Shown here in pieces: positions 32,346-44,248 of a stretch of DNA of 64,000 nt. Within the stretch, counting starts at the first letter, position 1; every line of letters begins with the position of its first letter. The notes under the pieces are model-generated. The model ran no database searches. It was given only the letters and a program-made list of their open reading frames with translations, and had not been told where the DNA came from. The position numbers and the translations under genes were made by a program. Origin of the DNA: Copromyces sp. CBS 386.78 (taxonomy: Eukaryota > Ascomycota > Sordariomycetes > Sordariales > Sordariaceae); NCBI GenBank assembly GCA_030685235.1, contig MU839079.1:310001-374000 (forward strand), written 5' to 3'.

Positions 32346-33551
32346 ATGGGCTCTAACAACAGCTACGGCGGCGAAGAGGAGATCAATGTCCTGATCACCG
32401 GCTTCGGTGTAAGCTTCTTTCCCTCTTCAATTCCCCACCCCCTTTGCCTACCTTATACTAACTGATCAACACCACAGCCCTTCAAACAAGAATACCCCCA
32501 CAATCCCTCCTGGGAAATCGCCTCCCGCCTCCCCGCCGTCCTCCCCCCCCTCCGCGCCAAACAGCCCTCCACCGTCAAACCGCCCTACATCCCTCGCGTC
32601 AACCTGCACGTCCACCCCGAACCCATCCACGTCGCCTATAAAACCGTTCGCGAGCTAATCCCCAAGCTTTGGGCTCCTAATTTCGCCGATTCCTCCTCCT
32701 CCTCCTCCTCCTCCTCCTCTTCATTCGCGCCCACCACTGCTAAAAGTACATCTGAAGCCCCCTTGTTTTCCGAACAAGACGCTGCCGCCGCCGCCGCCGC
32801 CGCCACCACCAACCAATCATCCACCGAAAACGAAGAAGCAGCAGAAGAAGAAGAAGAAGAAACCCCCAAAAAACCAAAATACGACTTCGCAATCCACATC
32901 GGCATGGCCGGCCCGCAACCGCGCTGGGCAATCGAGCGCCTCGCGCACCGCGACGGATACGCGCTGCGGGACGTGGACGGCGAGTTTTTGCGAGACAAAG
33001 ATAACCAGCTTAGAGACGACTGGGTGTGGAAGGGGTGTCCGACGGAGCTGAGGACGGATTTGGACCTGGATGTAATCCTGAAGAAATGGAGGGGGTATGC
33101 GCCGGTTGAGTTTCAGAGCAGCCGGGGGAGTGGAGAGGATGATGCCAGTGGGAAGCAGCAGGCGGACGGCGGTGGGAAAGATGGGGGAGATTGTGGCCCG
33201 ATTAAAGGGGTGGGGCAGCAGCAGGGTGGTGGTGGGAGTAGAGATGGCAGCGGGGGAGAAAAGTGGTACGGCAACGACATCAAGGGCGCCAGGGGGGATA
33301 AGTTGGTGATTAGTGAAGATCCGGGGAGGTATCTTTGCGATTTTATATACTATAGCAGCTTGGCGGAGCTGCATAAGCATAAGGCGGAGAAGAAGGTGGT
33401 GTTTTTGCATGTGCCGTGTGAGATGGGCAAGGATGGGGAGTATGTGAGGATCGGACAGGAGCTAATGTTGGGGTTGGTAAGGAGTGTGGCGGAGTGGTTG
33501 GTTGATGAGAAGAAGAGGAAGGGCCCGGGTTTGAGAGAGGTGATGGTTTGA
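32346..33551 (+). CDS. Pyroglutamyl-peptidase I (peptidase C15)
   Basis: Cytosolic cysteine peptidase that removes N-terminal pyroglutamate. Two exons, 32346-32408 and 32478-33551, give 378 residues; bacterial members have about 215. Exon 1 ends in INVLITGFG, the conserved first strand, and exon 2 continues PFKQEYPHNPSWEIA. The catalytic Cys is in GRYLCDFIYYSS and the His in KVVFLHVP. The region around YDFAIHIGMAGPQPRW corresponds to the next conserved block. The extra length comes from low-complexity insertions: a Ser run coded by TCC repeats (32691-32720), an Ala run (32781-32805), a Glu run (32841-32861) and a Gly/Gln/Asp-rich segment (33120-33270). Such insertions are known in Neurospora-type proteins. 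Confidence 0.88.
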
Positions 33552-33942
33552 TTAATCTTGTCGACAGGTTGGGTTGGAGATGGAGATGAAGGGTGAAGTA
33601 TAACCGGTGGCTTGATATTTTGGGCATGTTCAAGGGAGATGGTTTGATACATAGCGTCTATGGATTATGAGTTACGAGATACAGATACGAACCGGCGATT
33701 ACATACCTTCTGCTTTTAACTTGATGTCCTTTCCAATTTTGCATCCGAAGTGGTCATAAGGCCCGCTGAACATTGAAGGTCAAGGTGTTCGTTCGAGAGA
33801 TTCATGCATGATGTTAAAACAGCTGGATCTAAAATGCTTCATATAAAATGGTATCTAGCGGTCTTTCTAAACTCTATCCAAAGCCAAAAACGTCACTCAC
33901 CCCCCTTCTATTCCCTTATAATTTCCCTCTTCTTCTTAAAAT

Positions 33943-35253
33943 CTAAGGAATGGTAGTCAACTTCTTGGGCCTCTGGCTAACAGGTCCACGGAAGTATTGC
34001 TGAGGACCCCTGACATCAACGCCCAAGTCATCCGCAACATTGAGCACGAACTCGGGCTCCCTGAGGAACTGCCTGGCAACAAGGACCATATCGGCCCTCG
34101 TCCTGGATCCGTTCTCGCCCTGGACGGGGACCTTGCCGTCCTTCTTCTCCTGCACGGCCTCCTTGGCGATCTCGGCGGTGGTGACCAAGCCGACGGCGCC
34201 GATGAGCAGCTTCTTGCCGGTCTCCTGCACGGCCGCGCGGATCTGCTCGGCCAGGTCGATCTGGTAGTACGTGTGGATGTCGATCTTCTGGTCCTTGTTG
34301 TTGCCGCCCGAGGAGACGTCGAGCAGGTCGATGCCCAAGTCGGGCAGGAGCTTGGCAAGCTCGATGGTCTGGGGAAGGTCCCAAGAGGGCTGGCCGGTGT
34401 ACTCCATCCACTCGGTGGCGGAAACGCGGAGGAACAGCGGCATGGTCTCGGGGATGACGGAGCGGATAGCCTTGGTGATCTCGACGAGCATGCGGGTGCG
34501 GTTCTCGAACGAGCCGCCGTAGTTGTCGGTGCGCTGGTTAGAGATGGGGCTCAGGAACTCGGAAATCAGGTAGCCATGGGCGCCGTGGATCTCAATCACG
34601 TCGAAGCCGGCCTTGACGGCACGGATAGCCGCAGCCTTCCAGGCCTCGACGAGCTCCTGGATCTGCGAGACGGTCATCTCCTTGGGGTCGGGGTAGGTCT
34701 GGTCGTTGTAGCTGATGGCGCTGGGGCCCCAGACGTTCTCGGGCCAGCCGCCCTCCTCGGGGCCGGCAACCTCGCCCTTGCCACGCTGGAGGTGCCAGGG
34801 GGCCTTGGTGCTGGCCTTGCGGCCGGCGTGCGCCAGCTGGATTCCGGCCTTCTGACCCTGCGAGTGGATGTAGTCGACGATGCGCCTGAGCGGCGCAATC
34901 TGCGAATCTTGCCAGAGACCGGAATCCTCGGGCGAGATGCGGCCGTTGGGAAGCACGGCGGTGGCCTCGAAGATGGTGAGGGGAATGCCGCGCAGGGCGA
35001 AGGAGCCAAGGTGGACGAGGTGCCAGTCGGTCATGTGGCCGTCGTCAGCGGAGTAGGTGCACATGGGCGCAACGGCGAAGCGGTTCTGAAGCTCAACACC
35101 ACGGATCTTGAGGGGCGTGAAGAGGGTGGGAAGATCGCTGGGAGTGGAAGTGAGGGCGGTGCCGGCGGCGGGGACCTGGGCCGGGGTGTAGAAGGGAACA
35201 CCCGGGGCCGCAGGGGAGGCGGTCTTCTTTTGCGGAGGGGCGTCGACGGTCAT
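33943..35253 (-). CDS. NADPH dehydrogenase / ene reductase, YqjM-type Old Yellow Enzyme
   Basis: FMN-dependent TIM-barrel oxidoreductase that reduces activated double bonds with NADPH; physiological substrate unknown. Single exon, 436 residues from the ATG at 35253 (MTVDAPPQKK). Features are LFTPLKIRGVELQNRFAVAP and MCTYSADDG, where the Cys of MCTYSADDG is the flavin-tuning cysteine of the YqjM group. AGIQLAHAGRK supplies the substrate-binding His pair region, IEIHGAHGYLISEFLSP contains the OYE signature, and NYGGSFENRTR and DMVLVARQFLREPEF are the phosphate-binding C-terminus. The frame is open for 62 more codons upstream to an ATG at 35439 with a hydrophobic segment (SLISLLPLLFSICL); I treat that as 5' leader. 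Confidence 0.92.
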   Translation of the reverse strand: MTVDAPPQKKTASPAAPGVPFYTPAQVPAAGTALTSTPSDLPTLFTPLKIRGVELQNRFAVAPMCTYSADDGHMTDWHLVHLGSFALRGIPLTIFEATAVLPNGRISPEDSGLWQDSQIAPLRRIVDYIHSQGQKAGIQLAHAGRKASTKAPWHLQRGKGEVAGPEEGGWPENVWGPSAISYNDQTYPDPKEMTVSQIQELVEAWKAAAIRAVKAGFDVIEIHGAHGYLISEFLSPISNQRTDNYGGSFENRTRMLVEITKAIRSVIPETMPLFLRVSATEWMEYTGQPSWDLPQTIELAKLLPDLGIDLLDVSSGGNNKDQKIDIHTYYQIDLAEQIRAAVQETGKKLLIGAVGLVTTAEIAKEAVQEKKDGKVPVQGENGSRTRADMVLVARQFLREPEFVLNVADDLGVDVRGPQQYFRGPVSQRPKKLTTIP

Positions 35254-36472
35254 CTTGGTGATGATGTTGTTGGTGTTGTGGCCTCTGTGTGTTGGTATGG
35301 TTGGTGATGGTGGGGATATTAAGAGGTACCGCACAGGGATGACTGGATGAGGTAGACAGATGGAAAACAGCAACGGCAAAAGGGAAATGAGGGAAGAAGG
35401 GCGTTTATGACCTTTATATTCTCCGTCTTGGGAGGCCAAAAGCCATTTGAAATCGCATCGTTATTGCCGTCAAGGTGCCCTTGGCGACTGGAGACGATGG
35501 AGCATCGAGTGGGGATGTCACTGTGTTGATTACAAACCATCCATTCGACGACATCATCGGGTTTCCCCTTGCCCAGCAATGAATGGGTGTCCCTTGAGAT
35601 CCCCCAATAGCCCGTTTCATCCTTCGAAGATAAAAAGATGCGCAATTTCCATTGGCCAATTCCTTTCTTGCGGCTTATCGCAGCGTCCTTGGGCGGTTGA
35701 AGATTCGCCTCCCGATGAATCATAGACGGTTATGGAAATCTTCAGATGCTTTGTGGGGTTGACACTTTTGTCCCAGGAGTGAACCCCCAACTGAACGAGT
35801 TGCCACGTCGCAGGCGGTTGGAGCCCTTTTTTTGGCGACGGGACTTTTGGTCAAACTGCGGTAATGGCCGATCGCAAAAGTCTGGATGAACTGCGTTGCA
35901 TAGGTACCAATCGCGCAACAACGGGTGAGATCTCGTCCACCAGGGGTGTATTAGTAATCCGCCTCCCGCATGAACGCCGACAAAAGAGCGCACGGAAATA
36001 CCGGGAATCCGGTGTCTGCCCGGGGTCCCGGTTGTGCCCTCACCACTCACCGTCTCTGCCGCCGCTGTCGCCCACGTCTCCGTCCAATTATAGATCCCGG
36101 AGCAAACCCCGTTGTTACCGCCTCGGTTTCCACTCCGGGTCCGTTCAGGCTGGAGAACAGCATGGGACACCACTCAACTCCAATGGTTGACGGTTGTCTC
36201 ACTGTCTGTCCGACGCCGAACCCCTGATAAACATCTTTCCCAAATAGGCCAAAACAACAGACAGAATGGTTAACAATACAGGTGGATATCATCGTCTATT
36301 TTGCATATCGAACAGGCAGAAAAATCGTCTCTAAATGAAAACCAAACAGCTGGCGCGTCACAAAATCCATACCCGCCGAAGACACGGCACAACGCCTTTC
36401 ACCAACCGACCAACCAACCGACCCACCAACCCCTTACACCCAATGGATATTTAGCGTTCCTCCTCTTTCTTT
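35254..36472. other. Intergenic region, methionyl-tRNA synthetase 3' end to ene reductase promoter
   Basis: About 1.2 kb. The half next to 35253 should contain the ene reductase promoter. No supported gene. Tandem CAACCGACCAACC-like units lie near 36400-36430 in the synthetase 3' region. Confidence 0.4.
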
Positions 36473-38809
36473 TTACCTCAAAGGAAGCTCCTTAGTCTCA
36501 CCAGCGGCGGGCTGAGTCTCACCACCAGCAGCGGCGGCCTCCTTGGCAGCCTGCTCCTTGGCCAGTCTCTCCTTCTCCTTCTTGGCCTTCTTCTTCTCCT
36601 TCTCCTTCTCCCTCTGCAGCTTCTTGGCAGCAGCCTTCTCAGCCTCGATGGCCTTCTGCTTGCGGAGCTCCTCACCGCCGTAAGCCTCGCGCCACTCCTC
36701 CAGCTTGGCAGCGGGGATCTGGGAGAACAGGAGCTCAGGGGTGCCGATGGGCTCACCGGCCTTGAGGACATTGGGGTTCCAAGTGTCGGGGATGACCACG
36801 GGAATGTCGGTCTCACCTTCAGCAGCCTTGAGGCCAATCTGGCGGAAGATCGACTGGGCGGTGCCGGGCATGTAAGGGGTCAAGACACCAGCAATGAGGT
36901 GGAGAAGGTTGAGAGCAAAGTTGATGACAGCGTTGCAGCGCTCGGGCTCCTCGGTAAGAAGCTGGTTGCTGAGCTTGTTGTCCTGAAGCAGCTTGTTACC
37001 GACGCCAGAGATGCTGAGGACGGTAGCAAGACCGGCGCGGAGCTTGGTACCCTTGACCTGCTCGTTGTACTCCTTGAGGAGCTTGTTGATCTCCTCCTTG
37101 TACTCGTCAAGAGAGGCGATGGGGGTTGTGGGGTACGCAGGGACCTTGGCGTCGAGCTTGGCCTGGCAGAACTTGACGACACGCTGGCACAGGTTGCCGA
37201 GGTTCTTGAGGAGATCGTTGTTGTTGGAGTCAATGAACTCCTCCCACTTGAACTCGGAGTCACCAGACTCGGGACGTCTGGAGAGGAGGTAGTATCTCCA
37301 GACATCGGGGTCAATGCCGGTATCCCGGGCGTTGTTGCCAAACACACCGACGCCCTTGGACTTGCTGAACTTGCCACCTTCGTAGTTGAGGTACTCTGTC
37401 GTGGACAGGTGGTTGACCTGGGTCCACTTCTCCTTTGTACCCAACTGCGTGCCGGGGAAAATGATGGTATGGAAACTGATAGACCGTGTTAGTCAAGACC
37501 AGTGTGACTTTGGGGGCAGCGATTGATGCACATACGGAACGTTGTCCTTGCCCATGAACTGGTACAAGGTAACATTATCGGGGTTCTTCCACCACTTCTC
37601 CCAGTTCCTGCCCTCCAGGTTGCCCTCGTCGGTGTAGCACTTGGTAATGGAAGCATAGCCGATGCAGGCATCGAACCAAACGTAGAAGACCTTGTTGGCA
37701 AACTCTTCGTCAGAGAGACCTTCGAGACCCTTGGGGACTGTGAGACAGCGTGTTAGTTATGGCCGTAAAGGTACGCGACAGGGACACGGCGCAAAAACGT
37801 ACTGGGTACACCCCACTTAAGATCTCTTGTGATACCACGGGGCTTTAGGCCGTTGTTGATCCACGAGCGGGTAATGGCAACGCAGTTGGCGCTCCAGCCG
37901 TTCTCAACTCTGTCGAGCCAGGCAGTGATCTCCTGGTTGAGCTCGTCCAATCGGATGTAAAGGTGCTTGGTCTTGCGCCTCTCGGGGGTAGAGCCGTCAA
38001 GCTTGCATCGGGGGTTGATGAGCCAGCCGGTACCCTTGCTCTCGTCTTCGCCGGCGGCGTTCTTGTCGGGCTGCATGGGGTCGAGGAGGTTGCCGCAAGC
38101 ATCGCACTGGTCACCACGGGCGCCGAGGTCGTGGCAGATGCTGCATTCACCCTCAACGTAGCGATCGGCCAAGAAGGTGTTGTGCTCGGGGACGGCGCAG
38201 AAGGCCTGGGTGGTTTCGCGCTCCTCGATGAAGCCATTCTTCCAGAGCTGGGCGAAGATCTCCTGGGTGATGCCGGTGTGCTCGTCGGTGGGGGTGCGGC
38301 CGAACTTGTCGAAGCTGATCCGGAACCAGTCGTAGACATCTTTATGAAGGGCGTGGTACTTTGCGCACAGAGTCGCGGGGTCTACGCCCTCGGAAAGGGC
38401 CTTGGTCTCGGTGGCGGTGCCATACTCGTCGGAACCGCAAATGTAGAGGGTGGGCAGGCCACGGGCGCGGCAGAAACGGGCGAAGACATCGGCAGACTGG
38501 AGAGAGAGTTGGGTTAGCGACAAGATTGTGGAAGAAGCCGGAAGAGTTGGAATTTGTTATGAAATTAGGCGACAGCGCGGGGCATTGCGCGGTGCAAGCC
38601 AGACAGGGAGGGAAGCGCGCAGAGCAGCGCATGTGGTAGGGCGCAGCGTTGGTTGCAGACGGAAAAGCGCAAGAAGCCCATCAACATACCAGAACGCTAC
38701 CAATGATGTTGCCCAGATGGGGAACGTTGTTGACGTAGGGGAGGGCACTGGTGATGAGAATGTTCTCCTTGCCCGGCTGGGGCAGGACTGGTCCGTTTTT
38801 GCTGGCCAT
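36473..38809 (-). CDS. Methionyl-tRNA synthetase, cytoplasmic
   Basis: Class I synthetase charging tRNA-Met. Four exons, 38690-38809, 37803-38496, 37536-37737 and 36473-37475, give 672 residues. The first exon contains [13 protein letters not shown], in which HLGN is the HIGH signature. Exon 2 has the CP insertion with zinc-finger cysteines ([18 protein letters not shown]). Exon 3 has [15 protein letters not shown] and exon 4 the KMSKS equivalent in [14 protein letters not shown]. An alpha-helical anticodon domain follows, and the C-terminus is a Lys/Glu-rich helix with [12 protein letters not shown] rather than an EMAP-type tRNA-binding domain. Introns begin GTATGT, GTACGT and GTATGT. The eukaryotic-type sequence and lack of a targeting peptide support the cytosolic form. 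Confidence 0.95.
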
Positions 38810-39855
38810 TTTTGCGGTGGTGTGGTTGATGTCCTGCTGTCGCTGGGCTGGGGCAGTTGGGAATCGGCGACAAAGATGAACTTGGGAGCCGCAAACAGAC
38901 GAAACTCCAATCGCAACATAAAGTGGGGTGAGTCAGAAAATGAGGGGCACCAGTGACCCTAACCCTGGGGTGTGTCGTCTGAATCAGGCGTCTCAAGCCG
39001 TGCTTTTGTCCGATGCCGCCTCTTGCCGTCCCTTCCCTCCCTTTGTTCATCCCTTGCTGCCGTCACTTCTTTGGCTTCAGCAACAAGCCCATTCTTTGTC
39101 CAATTGGCACTTACTAAGGTACCAAGAATCTCAACAACCTTATATTGACATCCGTCGTACAGCGATACGGTAGCTTAATTCAACATCATCAAGTGCGGAT
39201 GCTTAATCCAACCTCGTCTGAACATTTTCAGCCCAGGTACATACCAGTCGATCACTGCGTGCACATTCCCACCCAAGTCCAGAAGCCGAGAATCGGATGG
39301 ACAGTGGACTCTGAGCCTAGAACAGGGGCAGGGCAGCTAGGGGATCGTTTCAGGGGTCACCTCCCCAGGGGCCCAGGCCACGCTCTGACATCTGGGGGTG
39401 GATTCAGCCCCAAGTGGAAATGCGGGGGTCTCCCGGGCTGGTGCCGACAGGGTCGGGGCTCCGTTTTCGGCGTCTCCTTCAGGGCACTTCCACTTCTTCC
39501 CATTTCAGGCTCCTGCCCAGCAACATGAAACGAAACATCCAAAATCAACATGGAACGCGACCATGGCAATGCAACCATAGTTTGTATTTGGTCCCAATAC
39601 TTGAGCCATGGATTCTTATCAACCGGGCACTGCCTCTTTCTCGTTTCTTTTCCCTTCCCAGTTAATAGCTGGGTCGCCAAAGTTGTTTAACCAATGTTTC
39701 GAAACATGGAACTCAGGATCGCGGCTCCGTGACTGCCATGGAAGAAAGCCGTAATTTCGAATACATAGGAGTTCTGTATACATACCTAAGGTAGGTACTC
39801 AGCTCTCCGGCAGTCAACGAGTCCTTCGGCAACCATCATTCATCCCGAAGACACC
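38810..39855. other. Divergent intergenic region, methionyl-tRNA synthetase / BTB gene
   Basis: About 1 kb carrying both promoters. No coding segment, RNA or repeat recognised. Confidence 0.4.
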
Positions 39856-40983
39856 ATGTTTCCAAAAATGAAGCAAAGCACTAGAAACTCAAGGAGATCC
39901 TCCAGGGCGTAAGTTGCCGGTCTAACAATTTGTGTTAAGACATAACCGTTTTCTAATTTCAACAGGCGTCTGGGATCTGAAATGGTTCAGGTCCTCGTTG
40001 GCAAAGAACAGCGCGACTTTCAAATGCATAAGAAGCTTCTCTGCACAACCAGCACATTCTTCCGCGACCATATCGAAACCGCCCAGAAAGAAAGCAACGG
40101 GACCGACTCCGAACCCGAAGACTCCGTTCTCTGGCTCCCAGAAGAATCCCCCCAAGTGTTCGAACTATTCATCGTCTGGCTCTACGATCGACGCGCCTTT
40201 CAAGCGTACGTCGACAGCGGCATCGAAAAAGCCTCCAGAGACCGAGCCTCCCCCACCTCCTCCCCAAGCCGAATATCCCCTGCGCGACAATCCCCGTCTC
40301 GAGTCGGAGCTACCAGGCATGCGGAAACAAGAGATAGTGGTGGTCGACGCACCCTCCGTTGGGACCTTGTTCGCCTGCATCTCTTCGCCGAGGTAATCGA
40401 CCTGCCCGCCCTACAAGATGCCTCGATGGACGCGCTACAAGATATGTACCTCCGCTGCGACTGGGACATGTCGCCGGGATTCATATCCTTCCTTTACGGA
40501 GACTGTTCGCTCGAAAATGCAGTCAGGCTGCGCAAATGGGCTGTGGCAATGCTGGCCTGGACCCTGCACGGCGGAGATGGCACGTCAAGTCAGTTTGAGA
40601 AGCTGTTTGCTGCTTTTCCGAAGCTTAAAGCGGACTACGGTATTCACTTCAACAAGATGGCGGCGAGCAAGGCGGATATAAGGATCAAAAACCCACAGTT
40701 GAGGCTACCGATGAACAACTTAAGGAGCGAGGAGCGCTTCTTTGGGTTTAGACAATGCTCGTTTCACAGCCATCGATCGACGGTTGGGGAAGGCGTTTGT
40801 CCCCATTTGGTCACAGGGCTGGAAGAAACAGATGACATGGAATCTAGGTCGACCTTGATGGGCGACGATATCGTTTCGGAGGAGGATGAAGAGGAGCTGG
40901 AGGGCGAAGGAGAGAGTTCGGATAGCGAGGAGATCATTACGCCTGTGTGCGATATGGAAACCTCCTTCCTGGACCTCTCGTAA
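39856..40983 (+). CDS. BTB/POZ domain protein
   Basis: Two exons, 39856-39908 and 39966-40983, encode 356 residues. After a basic N-terminus (MFPKMKQSTRNSRRSSRA) comes a BTB domain with MVQVLVGKEQRDFQMHKKLL and CTTSTFFRDHIE, then the acidic WLPEESPQVFELFIVWLYD, typical of fungal BTB proteins related to Btb/Kelch adaptors without Kelch repeats. A Ser/Pro/Arg-rich insertion (residues about 95-140) separates this from an alpha-helical C-terminal half with FAEVIDLPALQDASMDAL. The tail is acidic (EEDEEELEGEGESSDSEE). The role is probably protein interaction; cullin-3 binding is possible but not shown. Confidence 0.82.
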
Positions 40984-41211
40984 CATGAGCAAGGTGTTGC
41001 TGGTTTCTGGAGTGCAGGTCAAAGGGTGGTTTTTGAAACAACATACTAGTACAACTAATACATTCTGTTCGACCACCGATCCCAGCAGCTGTGCCAAAAC
41101 AAGCTACTTCGAAGACACCAACCTCCTCTCCTTTATTGCCCTCGCCCATCTTCATCTCCTATTCCTTGTTGATCCTATCCCGCAATTATCGGGATTGATG
41201 TCTCATCAATC

Positions 41212-41719
41212 GGAACATCCAGCGTTACACACAAGCCAGGTCAACTCAATTCGGGGGTCTGACTTGACTTGACTATCTTCAGGGTTGACGTGCTCGTTTA
41301 AAAGGTGAACTTGATTTGAGTCGTTGAACTCGCATAACCGGACTACCCTAAGAAACAATCGTATTGCCCAAGCAAACAACTCTCTATACAAGGGTATAAT
41401 AATTCTTCTCAGAACATTTCAGTCATTTCACAACGTCCAAAATCATAACAACCATACCACATTTACAAAGTGGAGGTATAGAAACTAACCCGAACTTTTT
41501 ATCGTAATTTATACTCCAAAATACCAAGATGGTACATTTCTTTTTTTTTTTGGGGTGGGGGGAATGTAATTCAACAAAATAATCAAATCAACCAAGTCAA
41601 GTCGGCTTCTGGGCTTGATTTTATTAAACTCAGAAATGCGTCGACTTGATTTGACTGTCGAAAGCCGAACTTGGATTGACTTGAGCTCGACTTGGCTTGT
41701 GTGTAACGTTCCGAACATC
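41212..41719. mobile_element. Degenerate hAT-like MITE
   Basis: Inverted termini share a 16-base identical core (CGTTACACACAAGCCA) about 490 bases apart, then diverge. The left end reads CAGCG, matching the CAGNG start of hAT elements; the right end has two changes. The inferred element spans 41220-41711. Flanking 8-base sequences are GGAACATC (41212-41219) and CGAACATC (41712-41719), one mismatch apart, as expected for an old 8-base target duplication. Many copies of CTTGAYTTGA and its complement lie inside both ends and resemble subterminal transposase-binding repeats. No coding frame. Confidence 0.65.
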
Positions 41720-42307
41720 GGGAAACCATTGCAATCGAATCCGAAGGCTGAACGAGAATTAACAAGTTGAGAGATTCACCAAGCGAAACCGAAACCAATG
41801 AAACCTAAAACAAAGACATAAGAGAAACGTAAATATGAACACAGGAGGCTTTTTGAAGTTCCGTCTGTGATACTCGATCAAGAGCCTCATTGGTCCGTGC
41901 CAGATTCGAAACCACTCGCGCCTAAAACAACCCTTAAACTAGAGTCAAAGATCGATGTTGTCATCCTTGACTGGGACTTGGATCATCGAGAACGGGCGGA
42001 AATGTCTCTTTGGTGGTGGTTTTCCGACCGGGTTGATGGAGGTTTGTTGCTGAGGAGAAAGGTTGAGACTGTTTGGTGCATCGTCTCTCTAGCGCCTAAT
42101 TGTTCTCGTTGGAGTTGCGCTTGACAGTATCGTGAGACAATAGAAATGGCATTTGAAGTAGAGAGGGACAAAAAGTCTGTAAAAACGACAACAGTCACTC
42201 GCTTCCAAGAGAGCAATTGAAATCATCATCATCAAACTCGATCTAGATCCAGAAAAAACATCACCTTCTCGAGCAACAACACCTCATACACAACCAATAT
42301 CACCAAA

Positions 42308-43161
42308 ATGAAGTTCACAACCTCCGCCGCCGTCCTCCTCGCCACCGGCATCACCACCATCACCGCCATGCCTTGGTCTTCCAAGGCCAAGAACCCCTCT
42401 TCGGTCTTTGAGGAGGACATCACGTTAGTCATCGCATTCACTCGCTGCTGCCCAACCTGACCACCTGACCGACCACTTGCCAATTCACATCGCTGCCTTA
42501 TCACACGAATTCCCCTCAATTCAAATCGATTTCACAAAAATCCTGCATCATGCGGCATTTCACATTGCGCGCGCATTCCCTACCGTGTAATCCCACCGTG
42601 TATGTCCAGAGGTAACTAATAACGTCGCATTTCCCGCTTTTTTTTTTCACCTCTGTTAGTCTCCGCATCGAAGTCGTACCCAAGATGAACCAACAGCATC
42701 AGAACCAGAACCCCCTCTTTTCTGCTGCTGCTGCTGCTGCTGCTGCTGCAGCCAAGAAGTCACCGAAGCTAGACCTTGCCAGCTTCTTGGACCACAACTA
42801 CGGCGACGGCGATGATGAAAAGCCCGAGATTTGCTGGTTGTTGTGTTCGGGTCAGGAGATTGAGTGTCCTGAGGGATGGGTGAGTTTGAATCTGAATTTT
42901 CCTGTTATCGTTTTTGGCTTTGGCTCCTGTGTCTTTGCTCCTGGGTTTTTTTTTGTCTGAATTTCCTTTTTTTTCTCTTTTTTTGTGCTCCTCTTGGTGT
43001 TCACCTGTACGATCTTGGCTGTTCCTGGTGTTTCATGCGTGTGTTTTGTGCAAGACTTGGCTAACTGTTTGGGGTGTTTCTTGAAAATGTAGCACTCAAA
43101 GCAGCATGGTAATTGCTGGACTTGCTGCAAGACTTTTGAGAACGATAGCGTCGACTTGTAA
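42308..43161 (+). CDS. Small secreted protein with poly-Ala tract and C-terminal cysteine cluster
   Basis: Three exons, 42308-42423, 42660-42879 and 43093-43161, encode 134 residues. The signal peptide is MKFTTSAAVLLATGITTITA. Mature sequence contains an Ala run from GCT repeats (42721-42750) and an acidic segment. The C-terminal cysteine domain has CWLLCSGQEIECPEGW before the last intron and GNCWTCC after it. The six clustered cysteines follow C-x3-C-x5-C-x10-C-x2-CC, a compact disulphide pattern split by an intron. No family recognised. Introns start GTTAGT and GTGAGT and end TTAG and GTAG. Secretion is predicted; any effector or antimicrobial role is inference. Confidence 0.72.
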
Positions 43162-44248
43162 ATTGTCTCACTGGGGTGATGGCAGAACTTATTCGTCTGC
43201 TATCTGTTCCCTGGCTGGGTGAGGTTGCTTGTTGGGGAGAATGGGAGAGCAGTTAGTGGTGATGCAGTGAGGCGATGGGAGATGGCGTGGTATTACGTGC
43301 TCGTTGTTGTGGAGATGCGGTGGTAAAGGCCATGTCTGGTCATACGCCGAGATCGGATGGGAAGCTCGTGGTGTTGGGGGGTGATGAGGTCTAGGGGTAG
43401 AGGATGTAGTTTGAGAAAGTGGCCGATATGATGTAGGACGGTAGAGGTGATACAAGATGCCTTCGGTTTTTGAGTGGGTTTTCTGTACAACCGCCGTCCG
43501 TGAACTGTCGTACTTCTTGAGCCGTTTGCCTGAAAGGGCCATAATCAATAAGAAGAAGAAGATGAAGAAGAACACGAGTTGGAAAATCTCAGTTGCTGTA
43601 TGAGTTGCAGTGGATGTTTTGTTAGCGGGGCGCGGGTCTTCTCATGTGATTGTTAGCTTGTGGTTCCTGCCTTTTTTCCCCGGCCATTCCTTCCTTTTAT
43701 ACTAGAATAATTGACAAGTCAAATTGCTCACCTTTGGAAGAACGATTGTTAATCTTTTGACGTTTATAAGCGTATGGGTTTGCGAAAAGTCTTTGAGTGT
43801 CCGGTCTGTGTTTTGAGATTGTCGAAACCTTTTAGCGAGGCATCCAAATGCGGGGGAACGTTCGGTTTGCCTGCACCTCAACACCCAAGCCTTCGCCTCG
43901 ATTTGGTGTGTACACGTGTACTCCCCGCGACTCGATGTTGTGATTGCCTGACGTACGACTGGGTCTTCCTCTGGTGATTGGCTGAGATATCAACGAAGCT
44001 GGCAGACAGGGGGTGGTGGTGACATCGACTACATTGTGAAATTCCGAGGACTTGAAATGGCGCTAACCGCCACCACCACTTTCTTATTCCGACTACATCG
44101 CGTCAATGGTATCCATCGTCACTTCTACAACCATCAAATTCTGTTTGCGTTATTCTCTTCTTGAGCTGACTGGATTCTCTATACTCTTTGCGCGTCGCTC
44201 AGTCAATGATTCGCTTTCATCTGCCAACAATTTGAACAAGCGTCGACA
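43162..44248. other. Intergenic region before the HET gene
   Basis: About 1.1 kb. Open frames on both strands lack coding character. Nothing recognised. Confidence 0.4.

Noticed and set aside
33997..35307. 436-codon plus-strand open frame opposite the ene reductase
   Set aside because: It mirrors strongly biased codons of the OYE gene; composition (Leu/Gly/Asp repeats) is typical of antisense frames, while the minus strand has the family motifs.
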